A stretch of 57,834 bases of DNA from NCBI GenBank assembly GCA_903896595.1, contig CAITYL010000284.1, positions 1-57,834 of the forward strand, written 5' to 3'. The position numbers were made by a program, and so were the translations under genes. This stretch comes from an uncultured Lentisphaerota bacterium (lineage in GTDB: Bacteria; Verrucomicrobiota; Lentisphaeria; Oligosphaerales; CAITYL01). Shown here in pieces: positions 34,631 to 44,100 of this stretch; position 1 is the stretch's first letter; the number at the start of each line of letters is the position of its first letter. A model generated the notes under the pieces. It worked only from the letters and a program-made list of their open reading frames with translations. It searched no databases and was not told where the DNA came from.

Positions 34631-35638
34631 ATGTCCAGTCCCTCCCTCCAGCAACTGGCAAAAAAACTCGATTTGTCCGTATCGGTGGTGTCGCGCGCCC
34701 TCAACGACCGACCGGACCGGCATGCTCGAGTCGCCCCCGCCACCCGCGAACGCATTCGGGAGGCGGCCCAACGCCTGGGCTGGCAGCGCAACCGCGTGGC
34801 GGAAGCGCTGAAACGGGGACGCACGCCCGACATCGGCGTCTTTCTACCGCCCCAGGCCAACCGCCTGATCGCCGACCTGGTGATCGGCCTGGCGGAAGTG
34901 GCTGAACCCGCCCGGCTGCCGCTGGGCATCACCTTCGACACCGGCGCCGATGCCTACCGCCGCTTTTTCACCCGCAACGCCCATGAGCCCCGCAGCGGCC
35001 TGATCACCTATCCATACCTATACACATCATCGGAACTGGCAAAACTGGCCCGCGCCTACCGCCGCGAGGGCGGCGCCATTGTCCTGCTCAATGCGGACAC
35101 GCGGGAGCCCGGCGTGCCGGTGGTGGAGATCGACGAGGCCGCCGGCGGCGGCCTAGCCGCCCGGCACCTGCTCGCCCGCGGCTGCCGGCAGCTGGCGGTG
35201 GCCGGACAGTACCGGTCCCGCGCCACCGGTTTTCGCGCCGTGGCGGCCGAGGCCGGCAGCGCGGTAACCATCTTCGGCGAAAATGACGAGGGGCAGGATC
35301 AGGAACCGGCCCTGATTGAACTGGTCGGAAAGATCGTCCGCTGGCGGGCGGCGGGGAAAAAACCGGTCGGCGTCTTTGCCATCAACGACCACCTGGCCTT
35401 GCGCCTGATCCGTCTGGCCCTGGCCCGCGGCATCGCCGTGGGAACGGAGCTGCTGGTGATCGGCTTCGACGACCTGGAACTGGCGGCGGACACCACCCCC
35501 GCCCTCACCACGCTGCACCAGCCGTTCCGCGATCTGGGCCGCGCCGCCGTCACCACCCTGATGCAATTGCTGGAAGACGGTCACCCCGCCCCCGTCACCA
35601 GCCTCCCCCCACGCCTGATCGTTCGCGAAACGGCGTAA
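34631..35638 (+). CDS. LacI family transcriptional regulator (adjacent to cluster II)
   Basis: 335 aa. N-terminal helix-turn-helix: SLQQLAKKLDLSVSVVSRAL followed by ATRERIREAAQRLGWQRNRV; then the sugar-sensor core (TPDIGVFLPPQANRLIADLV, LLNADTREPGVPVVEIDEAA, GVFAINDHLALRLIRLA, LLVIGFDDLELAADTTPALT). ATG 34631 is chosen over a TTG at 34613. It is divergent from cluster II, whose promoter carries a LacI-type operator, so it is the first candidate for its repressor. A family A repeat starts 3 bp after its stop. Confidence 0.93.
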   Translation: MSSPSLQQLAKKLDLSVSVVSRALNDRPDRHARVAPATRERIREAAQRLGWQRNRVAEALKRGRTPDIGVFLPPQANRLIADLVIGLAEVAEPARLPLGITFDTGADAYRRFFTRNAHEPRSGLITYPYLYTSSELAKLARAYRREGGAIVLLNADTREPGVPVVEIDEAAGGGLAARHLLARGCRQLAVAGQYRSRATGFRAVAAEAGSAVTIFGENDEGQDQEPALIELVGKIVRWRAAGKKPVGVFAINDHLALRLIRLALARGIAVGTELLVIGFDDLELAADTTPALTTLHQPFRDLGRAAVTTLMQLLEDGHPAPVTSLPPRLIVRETA

Positions 35639-35640
35639 GT

Positions 35641-35856
35641 CCATGTGGGGGCGCCGCCCCCAGGCCCCTGCCAAAGGGACCTGTCCCTTTGGAATCCCCG
35701 AGACCTTCCATTTTGCGAAGGCCGGTGCTGGGCGCTGCGGGCAGAGACAAAACCACGCGTCGCGCCCCTCAGCGGCGCCCAGTACCGGCCTTCGCAAAAT
35801 CGGGATTCTCAAGGGACGGAGTTCCTTGAGCGGGGCCTGGGGAAGAGCCCCACCTT
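35641..35856. repeat. Structured repeat family A, full copy 2
   Basis: Same order of hairpins as 2629-2856. The long foldback has arms beginning ATTTTGCGAAGGCCGGT (35710) and ending with the complement (35800): at least three positions differ from copy 1 on both arms, so pairing is kept. It is followed by about 100 bp with no visible feature before the aldo/keto reductase stop. Confidence 0.9.
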
Positions 35857-35962
35857 GGGCCAGCCGGGATGGTCACTTCTTGTTTTTGGCCACGCCTTGC
35901 AGCAGCACCTGTTGGCGGGCGGTGTTCGGGACCGGGTTGGGATTGTTCGGATCCGCCCCGGA

Positions 35963-36934
35963 TCACCATGCATAGGCCTCAGGCGCCGCCCCACCCGGCC
36001 CCGGGAAGAGTACATCAAGCGCCTTCATGGTTTCTTCGTCCAAAACGATGTCGGGTATGCGCAATGATTGCTCAAGATGTCCCTTGGCACGCGGGCCGCA
36101 CACCGTACAGGAAACGGCCGAATTAGTCAAAATCCAGGCTTGAGCCACATTGGCAGGTTGCTCACCCAGTTTTTCACACAAGGCGGAAAAGGCGATGAGT
36201 GGATTCTGCTTATTATCAGCGGCGTGAATAGCTTTTGAGCCTGCCTGCCCGTCAAGTTGCTTGCATGTGAGGCGCCCCATGGCTAACGGGCTGTACGCAA
36301 GCACGCCAATGCCCAAATGCCGAGCAGCGGGCAAGACTTCGAGCTCTGGCTGACGGCAAAGCAGGTTGTATCTGTGCTGTTCTGAAACCAACCCCAACAG
36401 ATGGCGTTCTGTTGCCATTGTTTGTGCCATGGCCAGACACCAGCCCGGGAAATTGCTCGATCCCACATAGCAAATCTTGCCTTGAATGGACAGGAGTTCA
36501 AAGGCTTCCCATATTTCCTCCCAGGGGGTACGGCGGTCGATGTGATGCATCTGATAGAGTTCAATATGGTCGGTCTGCAACCGCTTCAAAGATCCCTCTA
36601 CGTGTCGCATGATCTTGTACTTTGACAAACCTCCTTCATTGTTGGGGCCATCCACGGGATCCATCATGGGTTGGTACACCTTTGTTGCGAGAATAACGCG
36701 CTCGCGTCTGTTGTTGCCTTGCGCCAGCCAGCGACCGATGAAGGATTCGGTGAGGCCGCAATTCACGAAATCGGGATAGTGGTTGGCGGTATCGAAGAAG
36801 TTTATGCCTGCCTCAAGTGCGGCATCCATGATGGAAAATGCCTCTTTTTCCTCTGTCTTCGTGCCAAAATTGTAGGTGCCCAGGCACAGGGAACTCACTT
36901 TCAAGCCGGATCTTCCGAGATATGTGTATTTCAT
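35963..36934 (-). CDS. Aldo/keto reductase
   Basis: 323 aa NAD(P)H-dependent oxidoreductase. Catalytic tetrad: Asp48 (FFDTANHY), Tyr53, Lys85 (LATKVY) and His130 (ELYQMHHID). YLGRSGLKVSSLCLGTYNFG and YVGSSNFPGW are typical. The C-terminus GGAAPEAYAW is characteristic of the YghZ/L-glyceraldehyde-3-phosphate-like and 'auxin-induced'-like subgroups. AAGGAGGTG just upstream is a near-perfect ribosome site. The start overlaps the stop of the dehydrogenase by 4 bp, so both steps are probably coupled, for example oxidation/reduction of a sugar freed by the neighbouring hydrolases. Confidence 0.93.
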   Translation of the reverse strand: MKYTYLGRSGLKVSSLCLGTYNFGTKTEEKEAFSIMDAALEAGINFFDTANHYPDFVNCGLTESFIGRWLAQGNNRRERVILATKVYQPMMDPVDGPNNEGGLSKYKIMRHVEGSLKRLQTDHIELYQMHHIDRRTPWEEIWEAFELLSIQGKICYVGSSNFPGWCLAMAQTMATERHLLGLVSEQHRYNLLCRQPELEVLPAARHLGIGVLAYSPLAMGRLTCKQLDGQAGSKAIHAADNKQNPLIAFSALCEKLGEQPANVAQAWILTNSAVSCTVCGPRAKGHLEQSLRIPDIVLDEETMKALDVLFPGPGGAAPEAYAW

Positions 36935-37989
36935 TCGACACCTCCTTCAGTCGTCTCGTCCCAGTTGAAAACCACCCCAAGGTATTCTTCAGTAGCATTG
37001 AGGATTTTCTCATACACCGGGGGTGCCTCGCCAATATCGACGCGATGGGTGATGAGGGGGTCTGCCCGAAGGCCGCCCTGCTTCAACATCCGTAATGAGT
37101 GCAACACATGCGCGCCTTCAAGTGTCCAGGGAAAGAAGGCCTCGAACACTTTTTGACCATGAAATCTCTCCAAATTAAAATTGGCCCCTTTGCACCATCC
37201 AAGGAATACATACCGCCCGCGCTTTTTAAGGGCATTGAGTGTTGACTCAATTACCGGATACGACCCGGTTGTGTCCGCAATGATATCGGCACCTTCAGAC
37301 CAGATGGCGCGCACAGCCTCCACAGTATCCTGTTTTGAGGAGTTGATCACGTGATCCGCGCCGCAAACAGAAGAAATGGATAGGCGCTTTGCATTCAGGT
37401 CACTGACCGCCACTTCCGCGCCGCGTAACCGGAAGTGTTGAGCGGCGAATTGCCCAATCAACCCTTGCCCCAATACAAGAACTTTGTCACCCGGTTTTGT
37501 CCCGGGCATGGTTGCCCCCATGCTCGATACAGCCGCAATGCCAGCGAAGGCAGCCTGCTCAGAGCCCAGACCGTCCGGAACCTTTACGCAGAACCGGTCA
37601 GGTCCCAGCAGATCGCGGGTCTCCGGATTCACATTCAGAACGGCCGGACTCTGGTGTCCTCCACAACAATGTGCAGGGCCGTTTGGGGTTCTGTCTGGCC
37701 CAAAGTATATAACACGATTTCCCTTGGCGAAGTACCGCGCCGCTTGTGCACCGACCGCCTCAACACTGGCGACCGGAGCATACCCGATAATGAAAGGAGA
37801 GTCGGCACTGGCAACTTTACCAACGATGTGCGACTCCGTGCCAATGCTGATTGCAGACCGCTCAAGTCTGACCTGGATATCCCATTCCGTAAGTGGCGGG
37901 ACAGAAATCCTGCGGAACTCAACCTTTCCATTCCCAACCGCCACGAGCGCACGGCCCGTCGTATTCCTATCAGTGGAAGTGTCACTCAT
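36931..37989 (-). CDS. Medium-chain dehydrogenase/reductase (zinc-motif-poor, BchC-like)
   Basis: 352 aa MDR protein. The N-terminal domain has ERSAISIGTESHIVG, where the usual catalytic Cys is replaced, as in BchC-like and related members. The nucleotide-binding part has LVLGQGLIGQFAAQHFRLRG and ADIIADTTGSYPVIESTL. CCGG in PAHCCGGHQSPAV might still bind metal. AAGGAA lies 7 nt upstream of the ATG. Paired with the aldo/keto reductase downstream (4-bp overlap). It probably oxidises a sugar or polyol; the substrate is unknown. Confidence 0.87.
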   Translation of the reverse strand: MSDTSTDRNTTGRALVAVGNGKVEFRRISVPPLTEWDIQVRLERSAISIGTESHIVGKVASADSPFIIGYAPVASVEAVGAQAARYFAKGNRVIYFGPDRTPNGPAHCCGGHQSPAVLNVNPETRDLLGPDRFCVKVPDGLGSEQAAFAGIAAVSSMGATMPGTKPGDKVLVLGQGLIGQFAAQHFRLRGAEVAVSDLNAKRLSISSVCGADHVINSSKQDTVEAVRAIWSEGADIIADTTGSYPVIESTLNALKKRGRYVFLGWCKGANFNLERFHGQKVFEAFFPWTLEGAHVLHSLRMLKQGGLRADPLITHRVDIGEAPPVYEKILNATEEYLGVVFNWDETTEGGVE

Positions 37990-38087
37990 CGTTTGTTCCT
38001 TCTACATCTTGCCGAATTTATTAGGGTTATGGGCTGCATTGCCAACGCACAATCCTCGTTTAACAAGCCCTGCGCGGCAACTCGGCG

Positions 38088-38129
38088 TTCCTTGAGCGAG
38101 GCGTGGAGCAGAGTCTCACATTTTGGGGG
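38088..38129 (+). repeat. Remnant of family A repeat (3' end)
   Basis: TTCCTTGAGCGAGGCGTGGA and the following bases resemble the last 40 nt of the full family A elements, with several changes that weaken the final stem. It lies between the dehydrogenase promoter side and the end of the GH106-like gene. Confidence 0.55.
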
Positions 38130-38138
38130 ACCATCGCA

Positions 38139-41060
38139 TTACCGCGTTATCGCAATTTTCACCATGATTAAGCCGGACGGAGGATGGGATTGGTTGTTTC
38201 CGCGCAAAAAGGCGTGGGGGTTGTCGGTATTCACTTCGCTGGGCAATGGGCGCAACAGATCCAGGGCCGTATTGGTGACCTTGAGTTCTAGGCTGTTTTT
38301 CCCCGTCCTCAACGCCGGCGTGATCGCAATGTCATAGGGTTCCCAAATGCGCGTTCCGCAGGGAATGCCGTTGACGATCACTTCCACGCCGGCCCCGCCG
38401 ACGTCGCACGTCAAAATGGCGCCAGATCCGAGTTCCGCCGGGGCGATCAAAATTTCCGTTCGGTAGGTAATGGTGCCGGCATAATAGGGAAATCCCTGCG
38501 CCTGCCAGGCCCCCGTTTTAAGCGTTATCACCGGCTGGGTCAAATGACACTCGGAGGTAACGGAAAAGTCGCCAATCAAAAACAGATGCGGAAGAATGGC
38601 ATGAATTCCGGCGCAAGCCATCAGGCCGGAGACGACGGTATCCCCAGGGGTGGGGGCATATTCCAACGAAATCCGATTTTCTCCCACCCGAAGGCCATCG
38701 GTAAGGTCAATGGCGAATTGATCGCTGTCGAAATACCGGCAGGGCCGGCGGCGATCTGTGACGTCGCGCTGATTGACGGTAATCTTCTGGTAACCGTCGC
38801 CTTCCAGCAGCAGCCGAACCGGGCCGACCCCGTCGTCACAGGTGACTCGGGCGTGAATCTCGAAGCGGGTGCCGCCAGGAAGAGGAATCTGCAGAAACTG
38901 GCTAAGTTTCAGAACATTTTCTTTTTCCGCAAGGATCGTCCACTCCGGCCCCGGCGTGATGAGGTGAGACACACGGGCGGCGGGCGAAAGCTGCAAGTCT
39001 CGGAGCGTTTCCGGCCGGGTCAAGAGGAACATCCGTGCCTGGTGCGGCCGGAAGCCGGCGCGAACGCGGGTGTTTTTCCGGCGGCACGAGAATTCGACAT
39101 CGTTAAACCCCGGGCGTTCCAGATCGATTTCGCGAACCTGCACCGCTTCCGGAAAAACCAGGCTGGCGCCGGGACGGTCAATCGTCGTGGCATTGCAGGC
39201 GAAGCAGAGAATGGAGGTGTCGGGAAGGATTCGACGGTAGACCAGGAGCCCCTGGCTTTCCTGTTCGTCCTCAAACAACCGGACCCGCCGATCCGCCAAT
39301 TCCCGGCACAGCCGTTGACCGGTGGCGGTGGAAATGTCCGGCACGGGGATGAGTGTCCCGCCGAGGGTTTGAAACTGATCGAGCTTGGCTTGCAATTCCG
39401 GGTCCAAGGCGGCGCAGGGAGGAATGATAAGGGTGTCAATCCGTTCGTCACCCCACTCGATGCCGTGTTTGCCGAGCGCAGTCTCTTTCAGGGACGAATC
39501 CGCGATGAACTCAAAATCAATCCCTTTTTCGAGCAGGAATCGGCCAAGCTGGTTCAACGTTTGGGCATAAAACGCGGGTTTCCCCGCCGGGTCCAGGAAC
39601 GTGCGGTTGTTTTGGGCTTGATAGCTTCGGGTCGGTACGAGGATTCCGGTGGCACAGTAGTGCCGTCCTTGGGAGAGCAAGGCTCCCAGTCGAGCCGTAT
39701 AATCGGAATAGAGGGACATGTGCGTCCACCCCGGCGACTGAAAAAACTCCGAGGGCGGACATTCATGGGCACGGGCCGCACGAACGCTGTAGAAAAAACC
39801 ATGCAGGCACATCTGATTGACACCCAAAACATAAAGATAATCAAGCACCCGTTTCATGTCCGTGAACGTGAGCTCCCAACCCGTGGCGCCGTAGGTTTCA
39901 CAAAGGGTGAACTTGCGGCCATAACGGTGAGCGATGCTGGACACCATTTTTGCGGTCGAGTAGATCGGGGCGGTTTCGGGCGTACACTCCTTCGAGGTCC
40001 AGTCCAGCCCGGGGATGTGAAACTGCTTGAGTCCGGCGTGGATATCGCCTTGGTAGTGCAAACTCATTTCCTCACAGACAACGTGCCCCGTATAGGCAAT
40101 ACCATGATCCGCGCACCACCGGCAGAGTTGCCGATGATAGGCCGTGACGTACAACTCGCCGACCACATCCCAATAGTCTTGGCGGGTCTGTTGGGCGCCG
40201 GGAGCGTCGGCGGTCAAGTGAATGAGTTTGTCGCGCAACGGGTACCCTTTGACTTGGCGAAAGTGCGATTCCAGCGCCCCGGTCCATGGCAGGTTATGGG
40301 TCATCGCGTGGTCAAAGTCGTAGCTATAATCAAAGTCGTAGATCACTCCGGGTTCATCAGTAAAGAACCCGAGAATGACGGAGCCGAAATATTCGCGGAG
40401 GTGGCGATAATACACGTCGTGAGTCAATTCAATGAACTTGGCAACGGCGTCGGGGTTCAAGACATCAAGATACCCGGATTCTGGAGCGGCATGGGCATGG
40501 CCGGACACGCAATCCAGGGCAATGGTGGGATAGGCCAGGCGAAATTCCGCCAATCCCCAGCGGCCTGGGGGAAGTGTTTCACCGGGGGAAATGGTCTGGA
40601 GGTCGCCGGAATCCAAGTGGATGGCCTGTACGCCTAAAAAACCGTCTTCCCGCCCTGACTGCTGAATGACACAACCGCCATCGGCTTCCCGGTACTCGTG
40701 GTGCAAGAAGCGCATCTTGAACTGAGGATAATCGCGCAGCAACCGGCCGGCCACGGTTCCGCTGGGCCAATTGTATTCGTCATACAACCACACCTTCATC
40801 CCAAGTCGGGCGGCCTCTTGGACGGTATAAACGACCATGGCCATGAACGCCTCGCCGAGATAAGGCGTGACCAGCCCGTGGCGGGGATGAATCAGAACGG
40901 CCAGAATCTTCTGCCGACGGCATTCCTCCAATTGCCAGGCAATCTCATCCCTGGACAAATTGGCGTTCCAGAACCAGAAAGGATAGGGCCGATATTCCTC
41001 CGGCGGAGAGTTCAGCAAGTCGGCAATCTTGGTCAAGGTCGGATGCATTGTTTTGTCCAT
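38139..41060 (-). CDS. GH106-like glycoside hydrolase (alpha-L-rhamnosidase type)
   Basis: 973 aa, no clear signal peptide. N-terminal barrel segments are YPFWFWNANLSRDEIAWQLE, LAVLIHPRHGLVTPYLGEAF and KVWLYDEYNWPSGTVAGRLL, followed by GFFTDEPGVIYDFDYSYDFD; these fit the large GH106-type rhamnosidase family. The C-terminal beta-rich part has a galactose-binding-like domain (YYAGTITYRTEILIAPAELG, VEVIVNGIPCGTRIWEPYDI) as in GH2. The ATG at 41058-41060 is chosen (second option 41048); the open frame further upstream overlaps the GH2 gene and is not needed. Last gene of cluster III. Confidence 0.78.
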   Translation of the reverse strand: MDKTMHPTLTKIADLLNSPPEEYRPYPFWFWNANLSRDEIAWQLEECRRQKILAVLIHPRHGLVTPYLGEAFMAMVVYTVQEAARLGMKVWLYDEYNWPSGTVAGRLLRDYPQFKMRFLHHEYREADGGCVIQQSGREDGFLGVQAIHLDSGDLQTISPGETLPPGRWGLAEFRLAYPTIALDCVSGHAHAAPESGYLDVLNPDAVAKFIELTHDVYYRHLREYFGSVILGFFTDEPGVIYDFDYSYDFDHAMTHNLPWTGALESHFRQVKGYPLRDKLIHLTADAPGAQQTRQDYWDVVGELYVTAYHRQLCRWCADHGIAYTGHVVCEEMSLHYQGDIHAGLKQFHIPGLDWTSKECTPETAPIYSTAKMVSSIAHRYGRKFTLCETYGATGWELTFTDMKRVLDYLYVLGVNQMCLHGFFYSVRAARAHECPPSEFFQSPGWTHMSLYSDYTARLGALLSQGRHYCATGILVPTRSYQAQNNRTFLDPAGKPAFYAQTLNQLGRFLLEKGIDFEFIADSSLKETALGKHGIEWGDERIDTLIIPPCAALDPELQAKLDQFQTLGGTLIPVPDISTATGQRLCRELADRRVRLFEDEQESQGLLVYRRILPDTSILCFACNATTIDRPGASLVFPEAVQVREIDLERPGFNDVEFSCRRKNTRVRAGFRPHQARMFLLTRPETLRDLQLSPAARVSHLITPGPEWTILAEKENVLKLSQFLQIPLPGGTRFEIHARVTCDDGVGPVRLLLEGDGYQKITVNQRDVTDRRRPCRYFDSDQFAIDLTDGLRVGENRISLEYAPTPGDTVVSGLMACAGIHAILPHLFLIGDFSVTSECHLTQPVITLKTGAWQAQGFPYYAGTITYRTEILIAPAELGSGAILTCDVGGAGVEVIVNGIPCGTRIWEPYDIAITPALRTGKNSLELKVTNTALDLLRPLPSEVNTDNPHAFLRGNNQSHPPSGLIMVKIAITR

Positions 41061-41109
41061 CAGCGTTTTAACTGTATCCAACCACACGTTCAACCCAACC
41101 GCTGGCCGG

Positions 41110-44100
41110 CTATCGTGCCAAACCGGGAATCCATGAGGCGTTTTGCCGCTGGGCTGCCGACAAGTGCTGCTGGGCGGTGACGGCCACCACGACCGCGAAA
41201 CCGGTGTCATTGGCAGCGGACAAGGTCAGCGCCCGGATCGGTTTGGCGGGCTCGGGATTGTACCAGACAAAGTCATACAGCCCCGGCGTGGGCCATTCCG
41301 GGCCGATCCAGGCCACGGCCGGATGGGTACGGGTAACGGCCAAGTCCGGCGGGCACCAGTCCAGCACATCACGGCCATAGCAAACCTCAGCGGTCCGGCG
41401 CGTGCCGTCCGCATAATCGATCTCCACCACCAGCACCTTGGTCAGCGCCGGCAGCGAACTGGACCACAGGCTGGTCACCAGTAGATGAAACGCCGCTGCC
41501 TGACCGCCGAACGGTACCGTCACGGTACGAATCCCGTTAGGATTTTGTGCCACCGCCCGAAATCCCAGGCAACTCTTGCCCGCATTGGCGCCCGGATCGA
41601 CAATGGCAAACGGCACCCCCTTCAGCACCACGTCGCCGACGGGCAATTTTTTCAGCCCCATATTGGGCCCGTTCCAAACGCCGCCGAGAAAACCCTCGTT
41701 GCAGAAGCGGGAAAGCTCCAGTGGCCGGTAGCCCAGCGAGGCATCCAGTTTTGGCGGGGCCGCGGTTGTGGAACAAGGCTCCAATTGTACTCCGCAATTG
41801 AGCAGAATGGCCCGGACATAGCGCTGCGCCCGGGTTCGCTCGGCATATTCGCCATCCCAGGCCACGGTGTCCAGCAGCCACTCCCCCTTGCCATCATGAA
41901 TGGCCAGGGCCACGACGGGGTCCGTCAGCGGCACGACCTCCGGCCGGGCCGGTGCGGAAAAAGCGTATGCCGCCACCCGTGGCGAAGCCGTCGGCAGGAA
42001 ATTGCCCTCCGGCCAAAACAGCTCATCCCGGCTTACGCCGGCCAAAAGATCGGTGCCCGCCACTTTGACCGGCGCCTTCAATGCCAACGGCTCCATGGTC
42101 ACCGGCACCGGCAGCAACCCATTGATCCGCGCCATCTGCGCCGGCGTCGGCAGATGAAACCACACGCAGCCCCCGTCCTGAACGTAGCGAACCAGCTTGC
42201 TCCGGTTGCCGGCGAGTTCGCGCAAAACCCCGTCGTCCGGCGCAACCAAAATCACACTGTAGGACGACAGATCGCTCGTCTCCGCCAGCCGGCCGGTGAG
42301 CCGGACCGGTTTCACGCGCAATTCGTTGAGAAACGTGGGCGCCAGGCCGTTGCCGCCCAGCACCCCAATGCCCGGGCGTGGCGAGGCCGCACGCCATTGA
42401 TCCACATACGCCAATAGATTGGCCAGCAGCAAACGGGCGGCAGGCTGTTCCGGCGCGGCGGCCACCACCGGCAACTGCACCGCCACCACCAGGCCCCGGC
42501 CCCAGGGAATCTCCATCAGTGGCGTCTGTTGCAGGCCGATGCCGCAACCGAGGATCGGCCGGGCAAAGACTTCTTCCGGCCGTTGGTAGGTATGCGCGGC
42601 TGTCAGGTGGTCCTCCCCCCAATAGCGGAGCTGTTCCGGCCCCAACCCTTTCAACAGCGGATGACCGGGAATCAGGGGGTGGACGATGGTCATCGATGAG
42701 CCCGGCGCCGGAATGCTCCGCGTGACGCCCGGCCGGGTGTCATCCGCATAGACCATGGGCTTTTGGCCGGGAGCCAGTGGCAGGGCAAACGGCAGGAAAT
42801 CCGGTGCCGTCGTGCGTTCCAGGAGCACCAGCCGCCCGCCGGTCCGCAGGAACCGGTCAATGGCCCCGGCATACGCCTTCAGCCCGGCGGTGCCGCCCGC
42901 CACCACCACCACATCCACCGCGGAAAGATCCAGGTGGGTGGGTGATAATTCGACCGCCTTCACCTGCATGGACGCCAGCTCCGCCGCAGGCATGCCAAGC
43001 ACGCCGACTCGGGTGCTCGTGTTCACTGTCGGCAGCGTATCCGGATAGATCACCAGGGGGCGCTGGTCGGTATGCGACAGGGCGCCGGCGGCATGGGTTT
43101 CCACGATCAGCCGGCAAGGTGTCGGCTGCGTCACCGCGGGCAAGACCAATTCCCATTGCGACCGCCGGCTCCCGGCCGGGGCCAGCTTAAAATCGAAGAC
43201 GCCCTGACGAAACACCGTTCCGTTCTGCCGTTCAAGTCGCCAGCGGACTGATACCGGACAGGGTGCCAGCGTGTCATTCAGGGTCGTCACCGTGCGGGTG
43301 ATCGTGCGCCCGCCGAAGTAGCACTCCCGGTACTGGTGCAAAAAACTGGCAATCGGCGTCGTCAACTCCTTAAACAGCTTAAGCTTCCAATTAGTATTGG
43401 CATTGAGTTCGTTCCCCACATCATTGAAAGTCAGGATCGTCCATGGCACCCCGGCGGTCATGCCATCGATGCGCTGGCCCGGAATGGAAAACGACCAGGT
43501 GGCGCCATGGGCGGCATGGAGATAGCCCGCCATGTAGGCTTCGTTACCTAGGAACGGCGCAAAGTGCTTGGGTTCGCCGAAGCAGGAATCGTATTCGCCC
43601 ACATACAGCGGTTTCTGGCGGTCCCATTGCCACTGCTTAAGCGTGTAGCTCTCGATGGGCATGGAGTTCCATCGGCTGGTAACGGGATAAAGGCTCTCCC
43701 CCCCGGGCACCCCCGGATAATGAAGGTTGTCAATATCGGCAACCTCATAAAATAACGACCCGGAGCCCTCATACATGATCGGCCGGGAGGGGTCCAGGCG
43801 CTTGACCAGCCGCCCCAGGGCACGCATTTCCTTGATGATCGACTGAATCACCGGGTCGCCATAGCCCCACGGGCTGCGCGGCTGATCAACCGCCGGCAAG
43901 TGATACCCCAGTTCGTTTTCAATGCTACGGATGACCAAACTGGGATGATTGAATTCACGTTCCACCCAGCGGGGATAAAACTCCCGCAGATTGGCCCACA
44001 ACCGGGCATCATCCATCTTGAGTTTGCCGGGTAGAGTGGACATGAACGCCTCGGAGACCACCATCAACCCGAGTTCGTCCGCCAGGTCAAACATTAGGAT

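Noticed and set aside
38544..40637. Very long open frame (697 codons) opposite the GH106-like gene
   Set aside because: Antisense to a gene with clear family motifs; low-complexity Gly/Arg/Gln-rich translation without any domain, as expected from GC-rich complementary strands. The same applies to 7591-8577, 44536-45612 and 53936-54832.
38139..41210. Longer start of the GH106-like gene at 41210
   Set aside because: The first 50 residues are Ser/Pro/Trp-rich, overlap the end of the GH2 gene and carry no signal peptide; the family N-terminus begins near the Met at 41060.
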